Source of the DNA: Streptomyces sp. NRRL S-1022
GTDB lineage: Bacteria; Actinomycetota; Actinomycetes; Streptomycetales; Streptomycetaceae
Direction of reading: 5' to 3'
Assembly: GCF_000720135.1 (NCBI RefSeq)
Contig: NZ_JOIU01000022.1
Coordinates: 1 to 64,000, forward strand
DNA length: 64,000 nt
Positions 43,001-50,579 of the stretch are shown here, piece after piece. The notes beneath the pieces were generated by a model. The model was given only the letters and a program-made list of their open reading frames with translations. It was not told where the DNA came from and searched no databases. How positions within the stretch are numbered: the stretch's first letter is position 1; the number at the start of each line of letters is the position of its first letter. The position numbers and the translations under genes were made by a program.

Positions 43001-44339
43001 GCAGGCGCAGGGCGGTGATGCGCGGGCCCTGGGTGTCGACGGCGACGTAGTAGCCGCCGGAGTGGCGGATGCCGAACGGGACGCCGTCGTCGTCGCGTTC
43101 GATGTCGACGCGGTTGCCGTTGCGGTCGCTCCAGGAGTCCAGGGCCAGGTGGAAGACGCCGAAGGAGGGGGAGGGCACGGGGGCGGCGAAGGTACGGGTC
43201 AGGCCGGTCGCGGGGTCGGTGACCGTCATCGCGCCGTCCGGCTTGCCGTCCCACTCCAGGGGCCAGCGCGGCCCCTTGGCCGGCATCGTGGGGACGCCGG
43301 GCCGCGGCACCGGGTAGACCAGGCGCATGCCGTCCCCGGCGGCGAAGACGACGCCCTCGCCGTCGATCTGGAGGCACTCGTCCAGGGTGGAGATCCATGC
43401 CGGGCCGAAGCAGACGCCACCCCGGTAGGAGGAAAGGTGGGTGCGGGTGAAGTTCAGGGGCAGGCTGCCCGGCAGGGTCAGGTCGGTCTGCGTCATCAGC
43501 ATCGCGCCGGTCGCCACGTCGATCGGCTCGCCCACGCAGGGGGTGCGTTCGGCGTTGCGGGCGGCCGGGCCCAGCTCGACCAGGTCGGGACGCAGCGAGG
43601 GCGGGCGCAGCAGGAGCGGGGTGGTGTCGGCGAGACCGCCTTCCATGCTCGCCTTCAGCACTCCGCCGCCCGCGCCCAGCGCGCCGCCGAAGATCATGCC
43701 GTCCTTGGCGGCCTGGTTGACCTCGTCCAGGCTGAAGCCCTTCTGGAGACCGGTGGCCATCTTCAGCGGCTGGGCCACGGCGAGGTCGACGGTGACCGAC
43801 TCGACCCCGCCGAACGCGGCGGCGACGAGCGTGCCGGCGGCGATCTCGGCCACCGTCGTGGACACCGCGATGCCCATCGTGGCACCGAACTCGATGACCG
43901 CGTCCGCCGCCGCGACAGCCGCCCCGGAGGCCAGACCCGCGGTGAAGAAGGCCAGCGCCACCCCGCCCGCGATCACGGCCGCGTCGATGCCGATCTGCGT
44001 CCACAGTTTGTTGATCGCGTCGTCGATCGCGTCGGCGAACTTCTCCAGCGCCTTGGCCATCTCCCGTGCGGACTTCGCCAGGTCGCTCAGCCAGCCGCCG
44101 TCCTGGTCCTTGGCATAACGGCCCCAGAACTTCTCGAACGCCTCGATCGACTCACCGGTGTTGTTGTGGATGATCGAGGACGCGCTGCGGTGCACGGGAG
44201 CGCGGACGTCGTCCACCGAGTCGGCGAAGGCACTCCATGCCTTCGCCGCGGACCGCAGCTTGCCGGAGTCCGCCTCGGGCCACCACAGACCCAGCTTGAG
44301 AAGGATGTGGCGGGCCTTGTCCTCAACGCTCACCGGCAC
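40026..44339 (-). CDS. Rhs polymorphic toxin with variable C-terminal nuclease-like tip
   Basis: This 1437-residue protein has four parts. Residues 1-115 form a helical WXG/ESX-like region; two or three hydrophobic helices follow (about 117-177). A DUF6531 start (CVGEPIDVATGAMLMTQTDL, near 270) leads into YD/Rhs repeats to about 1260, closed by the core signature RYYDPETACYLSQDPLGL. The tip of about 130 residues follows, with GHRITHVMQHTR, HGVFDTG, TVDEAW and the ending VITAFPRSWN. That pattern resembles BECR-fold RNase tips, but I cannot prove the fold. The Rhs shell would encase the tip until delivery. The start is GTG 44339 or 44333, overlapping the WXG-like gene. Confidence 0.85.
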   Translation of the reverse strand: MPVSVEDKARHILLKLGLWWPEADSGKLRSAAKAWSAFADSVDDVRAPVHRSASSIIHNNTGESIEAFEKFWGRYAKDQDGGWLSDLAKSAREMAKALEKFADAIDDAINKLWTQIGIDAAVIAGGVALAFFTAGLASGAAVAAADAVIEFGATMGIAVSTTVAEIAAGTLVAAAFGGVESVTVDLAVAQPLKMATGLQKGFSLDEVNQAAKDGMIFGGALGAGGGVLKASMEGGLADTTPLLLRPPSLRPDLVELGPAARNAERTPCVGEPIDVATGAMLMTQTDLTLPGSLPLNFTRTHLSSYRGGVCFGPAWISTLDECLQIDGEGVVFAAGDGMRLVYPVPRPGVPTMPAKGPRWPLEWDGKPDGAMTVTDPATGLTRTFAAPVPSPSFGVFHLALDSWSDRNGNRVDIERDDDGVPFGIRHSGGYYVAVDTQGPRITALRLLDEPPSRYRPSTAPDEGTVVMRYGYDTAGNLTEVVNSSGEPLRFAYDTEGRVTRWTDRNGTWFSYVYDDRGRVIRTEGVDGILSGTLTYDDAERTTTYTDSQGRVSVHRYNANGLVVEKTDPLGHVTRTEWDEHGARPVTVTDPLGHTTRYTYDDTGNLTGLTLPDGAKAQAEYTALGLPTKVVEPGGATWQHTYDERGNLLVTTDPTGAETRYTNDAAGRPTAITNALGHTRTVAYDAAGLPVSLTDELGHTTTIRRDSCGRVIGVTDPLGQTTRLGWTREGKPSWREQPDGGRESWTWDAEGNLLGYTDAAGNTTHHTATRFDVPATRSEPDGAHYAFSYDTELRLTGVTNPEGRTWSYTYDEAGRLVAETDFNGRTLTYTHDAAGRLVSRTNGAGETLSFVRDAAGRVVEQRTGTGETTTFRYGADGLLARAVNRDAEVIFDRDALGRTLREVVDGRTTAYAYDPLGRCVRRETPSKVASLWTYDAAGRPSELRSDAGSLTFTHDAVGHETERRLGSDVLLTQTWDAAGRLVLQSLTAGPADAQSLLQHRVYAYRSDGYLTEIRELTTGTRRFDLDATGRVTGVRAHGWSETYAYDHVGNLVRATAPGHDSAGERDFDGSLVRRAGSTAYQHDAQGRLVRRTRKLLNGQTRTCTYVWDAEDRLVEVGTQDGERWRYAYDPLGRRLCKYRLTDDGRQVDRTDFSWDDTRLAEQTAPDGKVTTWDYEPGTHRPIAQTDHRRSALGRDASALARLAEESAPGHAAVFHAVVTDAVGTPTELVTTEGETTWQSRTTLWGTLLAGPAESDTADCPLRFPGQYADAETGLRYNYFRYYDPETACYLSQDPLGLKPGPNPSAYIRHPGTWSDPLGLYGCELEDLGGGWYRSPEGLDYGPGSAEGHRITHVMQHTRENPAKPAHGVFDTGNKGVLETVDEAWGRRAMAVSVNQQGARSTYIIPMGRQVGYNPGEEYVSITVEHGNEVITAFPRSWN

Positions 44340-44688
44340 CGTCGCTCTGCTGGGGGCTCTTCACTTGCGTGAACATGCCGGCGATGAGCTGGTCGTTGTC
44401 CACGTGCCCGTCCGACAGGTCCACCATGGCCTCGTGAATGCTCGTCAGACCGAGCACCAGGATGCCCGCGGCGCTCTCGATCTTCTTCTGCTGCGGCTTG
44501 TAGGCACCGCCGAACTTGTCGCCCTGCTCGTCGTGGCCCCAGGGCTCACCCAGGCCGTCCAGCGCCTGGATCAGCGTGGTCAGCGCCTTGCTCAGATCGA
44601 TGGCCCCCTGGTGGAAGGCCGGTGCCGCCGCCTTGATGTCGGCGGTCTTGATGTCCAGGACCTTGCCGGGCACCTTGCCGTCGCCCAC
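44323..44688 (-). CDS. WXG100/ESX-like small helical protein
   Basis: This 121-residue helical protein has LDIKTADIKAAAPAFHQGAIDLSKALTTLIQALDGLGEPWG, resembling the first helix, turn and WG-type element of WXG100/ESAT-6-like proteins, then a second long helix ending GMFTQVKSPQQ. It overlaps the Rhs toxin gene by 17 bases and would be made with it. WXG partners carry or guide large toxins through type VII (ESX) secretion, so this is probably the toxin's secretion chaperone. No secretion-system core gene is in the window. Confidence 0.68.
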   Translation of the reverse strand: MGDGKVPGKVLDIKTADIKAAAPAFHQGAIDLSKALTTLIQALDGLGEPWGHDEQGDKFGGAYKPQQKKIESAAGILVLGLTSIHEAMVDLSDGHVDNDQLIAGMFTQVKSPQQSDGAGER

Positions 44689-44900
44689 CGATGAACCCCC
44701 GTTCGCAGTCGCGGTGTCCGACGATAGGGCCAGCGCGTCAAGTCGGCGTCAGGCGGAGGTAATCGGACGGCAATGTTCCGGGCGGTCGCGCGGCATGGCG
44801 TGCGTATCGATCGGATAACAGGGCTCGCAGCGCGGGTGTGATGCGCGTAGACAGTCCGTGACCTGGTACATCACTCTCATTCACCAGATCCGGAGAATCC

Positions 44901-45698
44901 ATGCGGAAGTCCCTCAAGGCGGTCGCGGCCGGTGCCGCCTGTGTCGTCGCCGGTGCGGCGCTGTACGGCGCGGGCGCGGCCACCGCCGGCCAGTCGACGG
45001 CCAACTCCACCCACGAGCCGTACAACATCGGGCTCCTGGTCAAGGACATCGACACCTACTACGGCACCGCCGCCGACGGCAACGGCGCCTACCAGGCGTC
45101 TCCTGACAGCCCGTACGCCAAGGACCTGGCGCGCATCGACGCCGACGCCAGGCACTACATAGACAAGGCGGCCCGCAAGGCGCGGCACAAGGGCGAGAAG
45201 CCGGCCGTCGTCTTCGACATCGACGACACGCTGCTGCTCAGCCTCGACTACGAGAAGCGCACCAACTACACGTACAACGGCACCACGTGGAACGACTACG
45301 TGAACAAGGCCGACCGTCCGGCGGTCTTCGGCAGCCCCGAGCTGGTGCGGTACGCCGAGTCCGAGGGTGTCGAGGTCTTCTACAACTCCGGTCTGAGCGA
45401 GGCCCAGCGCACCGCCGCGGTGGAGAACCTGAAGAAGGTCGGCGCCGATGTGAACCTCGACGCCGGCCACATGTTCCTCAAGGACAAGGCCAACCCGCCG
45501 GCCTACCTGAAGGACTGCGCCGTCCCCGGCAGCTGGACCTGCACGACCGTGCAGTACAAGTCCGGGACGCGCAAGCACATCGAGGACGACCTGGGCTACG
45601 AGATCGTCGCCAACTTCGGCGACCAGTACTCGGACCTGGACGGCGGTTACGCGAACCGCACGTACAAGCTGCCGAACCCGACGTACTTCGTCTCCTGA
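44901..45698 (+). CDS. Secreted HAD-family acid phosphatase
   Basis: This 265-residue protein has a signal peptide (LKAVAAGAACVVAGAALYGAGAATA) and an acid phosphatase domain of the class B / plant-type HAD superfamily. The catalytic motif VFDIDDT places the nucleophile at Asp106 and the acid at Asp108. FYNSGLSEAQRTAAVENLKKVG and VANFGDQYSDLDGG fit motifs II-IV. It would dephosphorylate small organic phosphates outside the cell. The preceding 212-bp gap holds AT-richer sequence around 44870-44885 but I see no clear promoter. Confidence 0.85.
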   Translation: MRKSLKAVAAGAACVVAGAALYGAGAATAGQSTANSTHEPYNIGLLVKDIDTYYGTAADGNGAYQASPDSPYAKDLARIDADARHYIDKAARKARHKGEKPAVVFDIDDTLLLSLDYEKRTNYTYNGTTWNDYVNKADRPAVFGSPELVRYAESEGVEVFYNSGLSEAQRTAAVENLKKVGADVNLDAGHMFLKDKANPPAYLKDCAVPGSWTCTTVQYKSGTRKHIEDDLGYEIVANFGDQYSDLDGGYANRTYKLPNPTYFVS

Positions 45699-45722
45699 TC
45701 CCCACGATGCTCCTCCGGAGGA

Positions 45723-46763
45723 TCAGCCGTACGTCCTGAGCAGCCGCTCGTACTCCGCCCCCGTCACCGGCAGCACCGTGCCGTGGCGGGGGCTGGCGGG
45801 CAGCGCGTAGCCGGTGGACGGCGTCCACCGGCCGGAGGCGAGGTCGGTGGTCTCGAACGGCACGTACCCGCGCAGGCCGTACTCGTCGATGAACAGGTAC
45901 CACTTCTTCTCGGTGTTCGACTTGAAGACGGTCGGCCCCTCGCCGCGCGCGAGGGCACCGCTGCCGACGCAGTCGGCGACGAAGCCGTACGACGTGTCGG
46001 TCAGGTTCCGCGACTTCTCGGCGGTGATGAACTTCGAGCAGGGCGAGCCGGAGGACGGGTCCCGCTCGTCCTTGGTGAAGCGGTAGTACGTCCCCTTGTC
46101 CTTGACGACCGTCGAGTCGATGACCGAGTGGCCGGGGTCGTCCCAGACCCTGGGCGCGCTGAAGGTGCGGAAGTCCTCGGTCGTCGCGTAGAGCATGCGG
46201 TTGTAGGTGGAACCGGCGTGGTCCGGGTCGTCGGCGGCGTACAGCTTCGACGCCCAGAACACCACGTACTCGTGCCGCCGGCTGTCCCAGTAGGCCTCCG
46301 GCGCCCAGGTGTTGCCCGCGTTGTCGGGTGCCACCCGCACCAGCCGCTGGTCGGTCCAGTGGACCAGGTCGGTGGACTCCCACACCATGACCGACCTGCT
46401 GCCGTGCCGCTGGACGTCGTCCCAGCTGCCGCTGCTGTTGCGGTACATCCGCAGGTCGGTGGCGACGAGATAGAACCTGTCGCCCTCGGGGGAGCGGATC
46501 ACGAACGGGTCGCGCAGGCCCTTCTCCCCGATGGTCGAGGTCAGCACCGGCTGCCCACCGTTCGACTCCCGCCAGTGCAGCGGGTCGTTGCCCTGGCTGA
46601 GCGCGTAGCGGATCTGCTCGCCGTCGGCCGTGCCCTCGCCGGTGAAGTAGACGAACAGGTAGCCGGCGTACCTGGACCGCGCGGTGTCGGCGGAGCCGGG
46701 CGGGGCGGCCGGCAGGGTGAGGAGGAGGGCGAGCAGCGGGACCAGCAGGGTTCTGAGACGCAT
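45723..46763 (-). CDS. Secreted GH43-type glycosidase
   Basis: This 346-residue secreted protein has a signal peptide (LRTLLVPLLALLLTLPAAPPGSA) and a five-bladed propeller of the GH43/GH-F type: YAGYLFVYFTGEG, KGLRDPFVIRSPEGDRFYLVATDLRM, NTWAPEAYWDSRRHEYVVFWAS, VIDSTVVKDKGTYYRF and EGPTVFKS with a likely catalytic Glu. It probably removes arabinose or xylose from pectin or hemicellulose side chains. The ATG at 46763 follows AGGA. It stands alone about 6 kb from the pectin cluster. Confidence 0.82.
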   Translation of the reverse strand: MRLRTLLVPLLALLLTLPAAPPGSADTARSRYAGYLFVYFTGEGTADGEQIRYALSQGNDPLHWRESNGGQPVLTSTIGEKGLRDPFVIRSPEGDRFYLVATDLRMYRNSSGSWDDVQRHGSRSVMVWESTDLVHWTDQRLVRVAPDNAGNTWAPEAYWDSRRHEYVVFWASKLYAADDPDHAGSTYNRMLYATTEDFRTFSAPRVWDDPGHSVIDSTVVKDKGTYYRFTKDERDPSSGSPCSKFITAEKSRNLTDTSYGFVADCVGSGALARGEGPTVFKSNTEKKWYLFIDEYGLRGYVPFETTDLASGRWTPSTGYALPASPRHGTVLPVTGAEYERLLRTYG

Positions 46764-46920
46764 GACCGTCCTGTGTGGGCGTGAGGGTTTCTGTTGGGTG
46801 CTGTGCGTTCTCGGAGTGTCACCAGCACCGCCCACTGCGTCAATCGGTGTGCGACCGCCTGGGGCGGTCGAAAGTTTCGGTCTCGCGGGGGCGGGGAAGC
46901 CGTCCTCACCCCCGCGGGGT

Positions 46921-47778
46921 CTACGAGGCTCCGCCCGTGCTGCCCCGCGTGTGCACGGCGAAGTCACCGGTCACCGCGTACGTCCGGCCCCCGGCGGTAC
47001 CGCTGACGACGTAACCGTCGGCCTTCGCGTCACGGCCCCCGCGCGTGTGGTCGTACTGCCCCGCGAACTCCCACTGCCCCGCCGGTACCGTACGCCCCTG
47101 CTTCAGCGTCCAGGTGTAGACGACGAACCCGTTCTTCTCCGCCACGGTCTGGGTGAAGTCCCCTTCCGGCAGCGAGCGCCACGCGCCGGTCGAGGTGACC
47201 CCGCCGGTCTGGGCGACCTTCAGCTCGACCGTCAGGGACGACAGCGGCTCGGACGTCTTGAGGGTCACGTTGCTCTGCGCCCAGAAGTCGTTGCTGTGCG
47301 GGTCCACCGAGCCGTCCGACCACAGGGGGCCGTCCTGCTCGGCGCGCGCCACCGGCGGCGGCGTCGGGGCGGTGCCGTCCGGTGTACGGGAGGGGGAGGA
47401 ACCCGGTGTGCGGGACGGCTGCGCGGCGCTCTTGCCGGGTGCCGGGTCCGCGGTGCGGGAGGGGGGACGGGTCGTCGGGGCGGAAGACTGGGAGGGGGTC
47501 GGCGAGACCGCCACGGTCTGCCGGGCCGGCGGCTCGTCCTTCACCGCGGACGCCACCGCGTAGCCCCCGACCGCGAGCACACCGGCGACCGCGGCCGTCG
47601 CGGTGGCCACCCGGACCCAGCCGAACACCGGCCGACGCCCGGCCCGGTGGCCGGGGCGGGACCCGGCGGCCATGCCGCGCTCCACCCGGGCCAGGATGCG
47701 CGCGCGGTCGGGCTCGTGGGCCCCGGCCGCCTCGTGCAGCCGGGCGCGCAGCTCGTCGTGCACGTCCTGCTGCCTCAT
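46921..47778 (-). CDS. Membrane protein partner of the ECF sigma factor
   Basis: This 285-residue protein has a cytoplasmic N-terminus of about 50 residues (LRARLHEAAGAHEPDRARILARVERGM), one membrane segment (about 57-77), a long Ser/Thr/Pro-rich stalk and an extracytoplasmic C-terminal beta-rich domain (SNDFWAQSNVTLKTSEPLSSLTVELKV...). The layout is that of an anti-sigma factor, and it overlaps the sigma gene by 4 bases. No zinc anti-sigma HxxxCxxC motif is present, so it would be an unusual anti-sigma or a sigma-controlled sensor. Confidence 0.7.
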   Translation of the reverse strand: MRQQDVHDELRARLHEAAGAHEPDRARILARVERGMAAGSRPGHRAGRRPVFGWVRVATATAAVAGVLAVGGYAVASAVKDEPPARQTVAVSPTPSQSSAPTTRPPSRTADPAPGKSAAQPSRTPGSSPSRTPDGTAPTPPPVARAEQDGPLWSDGSVDPHSNDFWAQSNVTLKTSEPLSSLTVELKVAQTGGVTSTGAWRSLPEGDFTQTVAEKNGFVVYTWTLKQGRTVPAGQWEFAGQYDHTRGGRDAKADGYVVSGTAGGRTYAVTGDFAVHTRGSTGGAS

Positions 47779-48344
47779 CGGTTCCTTCCTCCGCTCTCGC
47801 CGGCCCGGGCCGCCATCGCCGCGTGCACCCGCCCCGGGTCGGCCTGCGGGCCGAGCAGCCGCTTCAGTTCGGCCATGCCCTTGGACGTCTGGCTCTTAAC
47901 CGTACCCACCGAGATCCCGAGCGCGAGCGCGGTGTCCTTCTCCGACAGGTCGAACGCGTGCCGGAGCACCACGCACGCCCGTTTCCGGAACGGCAGCCGG
48001 CGCAGCGCCCCCTGGACGTCCACCACACCGGCGACGTCCGGGTTCTCGGTCCGCTCCTCGCCGCGCGGCCAGAACAGCGCGATCCGCCGCCGCTCGCGCA
48101 CCGCGCCGCGGATCCGGGTGCGGGCCAGGTTGGCGACCACGCCCCGCGCGTACGCCACCGGATGGCCGGCCGCGCGCACCCGGTCCCAGCGGTGCCACAG
48201 CGCCAGCAGCGCGTCCGCCGCCAGGTCGTCGGCGGCGTCCGCCTCGCCGGTCAGCAGGTGGGCGAAACGGGCGAGTTCGGCGTAGTGCCGTTCGAAGAAG
48301 GCATGGAACTCCACGGAGGCTGCGTCGTCGACGACTGTGCCCAC
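47775..48344 (-). CDS. ECF sigma factor of the SigE family
   Basis: This 189-residue sigma-70-family protein has region 2 (EFHAFFERHYAELARFAHLLTGEADAADDLAADALLALWHRWDRV) and region 4 (LPFRKRACVVLRHAFDLSEKDTALALGISVGTVKSQTSKGMAELKRLL). This arrangement fits the actinobacterial SigE-family (SigE-50kDa type) group. I take the GTG at 48344, with AGAGG 6-7 bases upstream; the frame is open for 62 further codons without coding character. Directly downstream comes the membrane partner. A palindrome lies upstream. Confidence 0.87.
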   Translation of the reverse strand: MGTVVDDAASVEFHAFFERHYAELARFAHLLTGEADAADDLAADALLALWHRWDRVRAAGHPVAYARGVVANLARTRIRGAVRERRRIALFWPRGEERTENPDVAGVVDVQGALRRLPFRKRACVVLRHAFDLSEKDTALALGISVGTVKSQTSKGMAELKRLLGPQADPGRVHAAMAARAGESGGRNR

Positions 48345-48376
48345 GGGTGACCTCTTCTCGGTACGCGCTCTGTGTG

Positions 48377-48392
48377 TGTCATGTGAATGACA
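48377..48392. promoter_or_regulatory. Palindrome upstream of the sigma factor gene
   Basis: TGTCATGTGAATGACA is an inverted repeat (TGTCAT, 4-base centre, ATGACA) about 33 bases before the sigma gene start. It also contains CATGT...ACATG. It could be an operator for an unknown regulator. Confidence 0.45.
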
Positions 48393-48510
48393 TGCGAGGG
48401 TCCGGGGAGGGCCCGGACGGAGATCCGGAGCGTAGCAGTGATCGTTTGACGTGCTTGTGCGGGGGGCCGGACGCCGATTGGCGGACCGAACTCGATGAGA
48501 TAGCACGGAA

Positions 48511-48551
48511 GGGGCCGTTCCGCCATACATCGCTGCATGCGGAACGGCCCC
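48511..48551 (-). terminator. Terminator after the penicillin-binding protein gene
   Basis: GGGGCCGTTCCGC (48511-48523) and its exact complement GCGGAACGGCCCC (48539-48551) form a 13-bp stem with a 15-base loop, 10 bases beyond the gene's stop on the minus strand. Confidence 0.8.
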
Positions 48552-48560
48552 CTCCGACCG

Positions 48561-50015
48561 TTACTTGAGGGCGGCCTGCATCATCGCCCTGGCGACCGGA
48601 GCCGCCAGCCCGTTGCCGCTGACCTCGGACCGCGCCGCGTCCGACTGCTCCACCATCACGGCGACGGCGACCTCCTTGCCGCTGCTGTCGGACTTGCCGT
48701 AGGAGGTGAACCAGGCGTACGGCGTCTTGCTGTTGTTCTCGCCGTGCTGCGCGGTGCCGGTCTTGCCGCCGACGGTCACCCCGTCGATCAGCGCGTTCGT
48801 ACCGGTGCCGTCCTTGACCACCGTCTCCATGGCCGACCGGAGCTGTTCGGCGGTGGTGGAGCTGACGATCTCCGTCGCGTCCGCGCCGTCGTCGTAGTCC
48901 TCCAGCACATCACCGCCGCTGTCGGTGATCTGCGAGACCATGTGGGGCGATACCAGCTTTCCGCCGTTGGCAATGGCCGCGGAGACCATGGCCATCTGCA
49001 AGGGGGTGGCCGTGACGTCGAACTGGCCGATGCCCGACAGGGCCGTCTGGGCCTTGTCCATGCCCGAGGGGTAGACGCTCGGGTAGGCCCGCACCGGCAC
49101 GTCCCGCTTGTCGTCGTCGAAGCCGAACTTCTCGGCCATGGCCCTGACCTTGTCCTGCCCCAGCTCGACGGCCATGTGACCGAAGACGTTGTTGCACGAG
49201 TACCGCAGGGCGACCCGGATCGAGGCGTTCCTGCACGGCGCCGACCTGCTCTCGTTCGGCAGCTCGCGCACGGTGCCCGGCATGATGTACGGATCGGGGC
49301 TGTCGGTGGGCTCGTCCACGTTCTTGTACAGCCCGTCCTCCAGCGCGGCGGCCGCGACGACCAGCTTGAAGGTCGAGCCCGGCGGCAGCGGCTGGCGCAG
49401 CGCGCGGTTGGTGAGCGGCTTGTCCTTGTCGGCGTTGAGCGTCTTCCAGGCCGTGCCGGCCGTGTTCGCGTCGGTGAGCGAGGAGGGGTCGTACGCCGGT
49501 GTCGACACCACCGCGAGGATCCTGCCCGTCTTCGGGTCGACCGCGACGGCCGCGCCCTTGTTGCCGCCCAGCGCGCGGTAGGCGGCCTTCTGCACGGCCG
49601 GGTCGATCGTCGTGACCACGTCGCCCGGCTCGGACCGCTCGCCGGTGACGGTGCCCATCACCGTCCTCAGCCGGTCGTCCGTGCCGTTGAGCAGGTCCTT
49701 GTAGACGCCCTCCAGCTGGGTGGGGGCGTAGGCCTGCGAGGCGAAGCCCGTCACCGCCGCGTACAGCTTGCCGTCCTTGTACGTCCGCTTGTACGCGAGG
49801 TCGTTTCCCTTCGTCCGCGCCGAGCCGGTGATCGCCTCTCCGGCCACGATGATGTTCCCGAGGGGACGCGAGTAGGTCGCGATCGCGTTCCGCCGGTTGT
49901 CGTTGTCGTCCGCGAGGGCCTTGCCGTCGTAGAACTGCAGCCATGTCGCCCTGACCAGCAGGGCGAGCACGAGCAGCAGCGTGAAGACGGACGCCCGCCT
50001 GATCGTCTTGTTCAT
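48561..50015 (-). CDS. Penicillin-binding protein transpeptidase (PbpA/FtsI type)
   Basis: This 484-residue class B PBP crosslinks peptidoglycan outside the membrane. A single N-terminal anchor (RRASVFTLLLVLALLVRATW) is followed by a short non-catalytic region and the transpeptidase domain with Ser214 in STFK, the SCN triad (Ser273) and KTG (Lys418). It is similar to the small monofunctional PbpA-type proteins of actinobacteria. No shape or division gene is adjacent, and no rodA-like partner is present, so it is probably a secondary PBP. The preceding ATG has a weak ribosome site. Confidence 0.88.
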   Translation of the reverse strand: MNKTIRRASVFTLLLVLALLVRATWLQFYDGKALADDNDNRRNAIATYSRPLGNIIVAGEAITGSARTKGNDLAYKRTYKDGKLYAAVTGFASQAYAPTQLEGVYKDLLNGTDDRLRTVMGTVTGERSEPGDVVTTIDPAVQKAAYRALGGNKGAAVAVDPKTGRILAVVSTPAYDPSSLTDANTAGTAWKTLNADKDKPLTNRALRQPLPPGSTFKLVVAAAALEDGLYKNVDEPTDSPDPYIMPGTVRELPNESRSAPCRNASIRVALRYSCNNVFGHMAVELGQDKVRAMAEKFGFDDDKRDVPVRAYPSVYPSGMDKAQTALSGIGQFDVTATPLQMAMVSAAIANGGKLVSPHMVSQITDSGGDVLEDYDDGADATEIVSSTTAEQLRSAMETVVKDGTGTNALIDGVTVGGKTGTAQHGENNSKTPYAWFTSYGKSDSSGKEVAVAVMVEQSDAARSEVSGNGLAAPVARAMMQAALK

Positions 50016-50080
50016 CCCGCTGGGAAGACGGTCGCGGCCGGGGGGATCGTTCCCCTACGCCCGGATTTCTCATCCGGTGT

Positions 50081-50554
50081 TCAGGAAGCGGGCAGCACCA
50101 GCACGACCTCCTCGATCTCCCGGCCCCGCGCGTTCGCGTACCCCCGGGCCCGGGCCGCCTCGCGGAAGCCGCACTTCTCCAGCACGCGCAGCGACGCTCC
50201 GTTGTCGGCCGCCGCCCGCGCGTACAGCGGCCGTTCCGGGACCTCGGCGAGCAGGGCCCGCAGCGCGGCCGTCGCCACGCCCCGGCCCCAGTACCCGCGG
50301 TCGATCCAGTACGTCACCTCGCGCTCGCCGGCCACCCCGTACACGGCCGCGCTGCCGGCCACCTCCCCGTCGGCCAGCACCGTGCGCAGCACGTCGGAGG
50401 AGGTGCGCAGCCGCTGCCAGTAGGCCGCGAAGGCCTCCCGGTCGTACGGGTCCTCCGGACCGAACGCGGCCATCAGGGCGGCCTCCGGGTCGGTCATCTG
50501 CCGGTGGAACACGGCCAGATCGCCGTCCTCCACGGCCCGCAGCGTGATCTCCAT
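50081..50554 (-). CDS. GNAT family N-acetyltransferase
   Basis: This 157-residue GCN5-type acetyltransferase has the acetyl-CoA motif VTYWIDRGYWGRGVATAALRALLAEV (about 80-105) and LYARAAADNGASLRVLEKCGFREAARARGY, typical of RimJ/RimL-like proteins. The substrate cannot be predicted. It starts 25 bases downstream of the iclR gene end on the same strand, and may be co-transcribed with it. Confidence 0.82.
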   Translation of the reverse strand: MEITLRAVEDGDLAVFHRQMTDPEAALMAAFGPEDPYDREAFAAYWQRLRTSSDVLRTVLADGEVAGSAAVYGVAGEREVTYWIDRGYWGRGVATAALRALLAEVPERPLYARAAADNGASLRVLEKCGFREAARARGYANARGREIEEVVLVLPAS

Positions 50555-50579
50555 GCCGCCGAGCCTACGGCCCCGGGGC

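Noticed and set aside
42696..44372. Long open frames on the plus strand opposite the Rhs gene
   Set aside because: They are antisense shadows typical of high-GC DNA; the Rhs signatures are on the minus strand.
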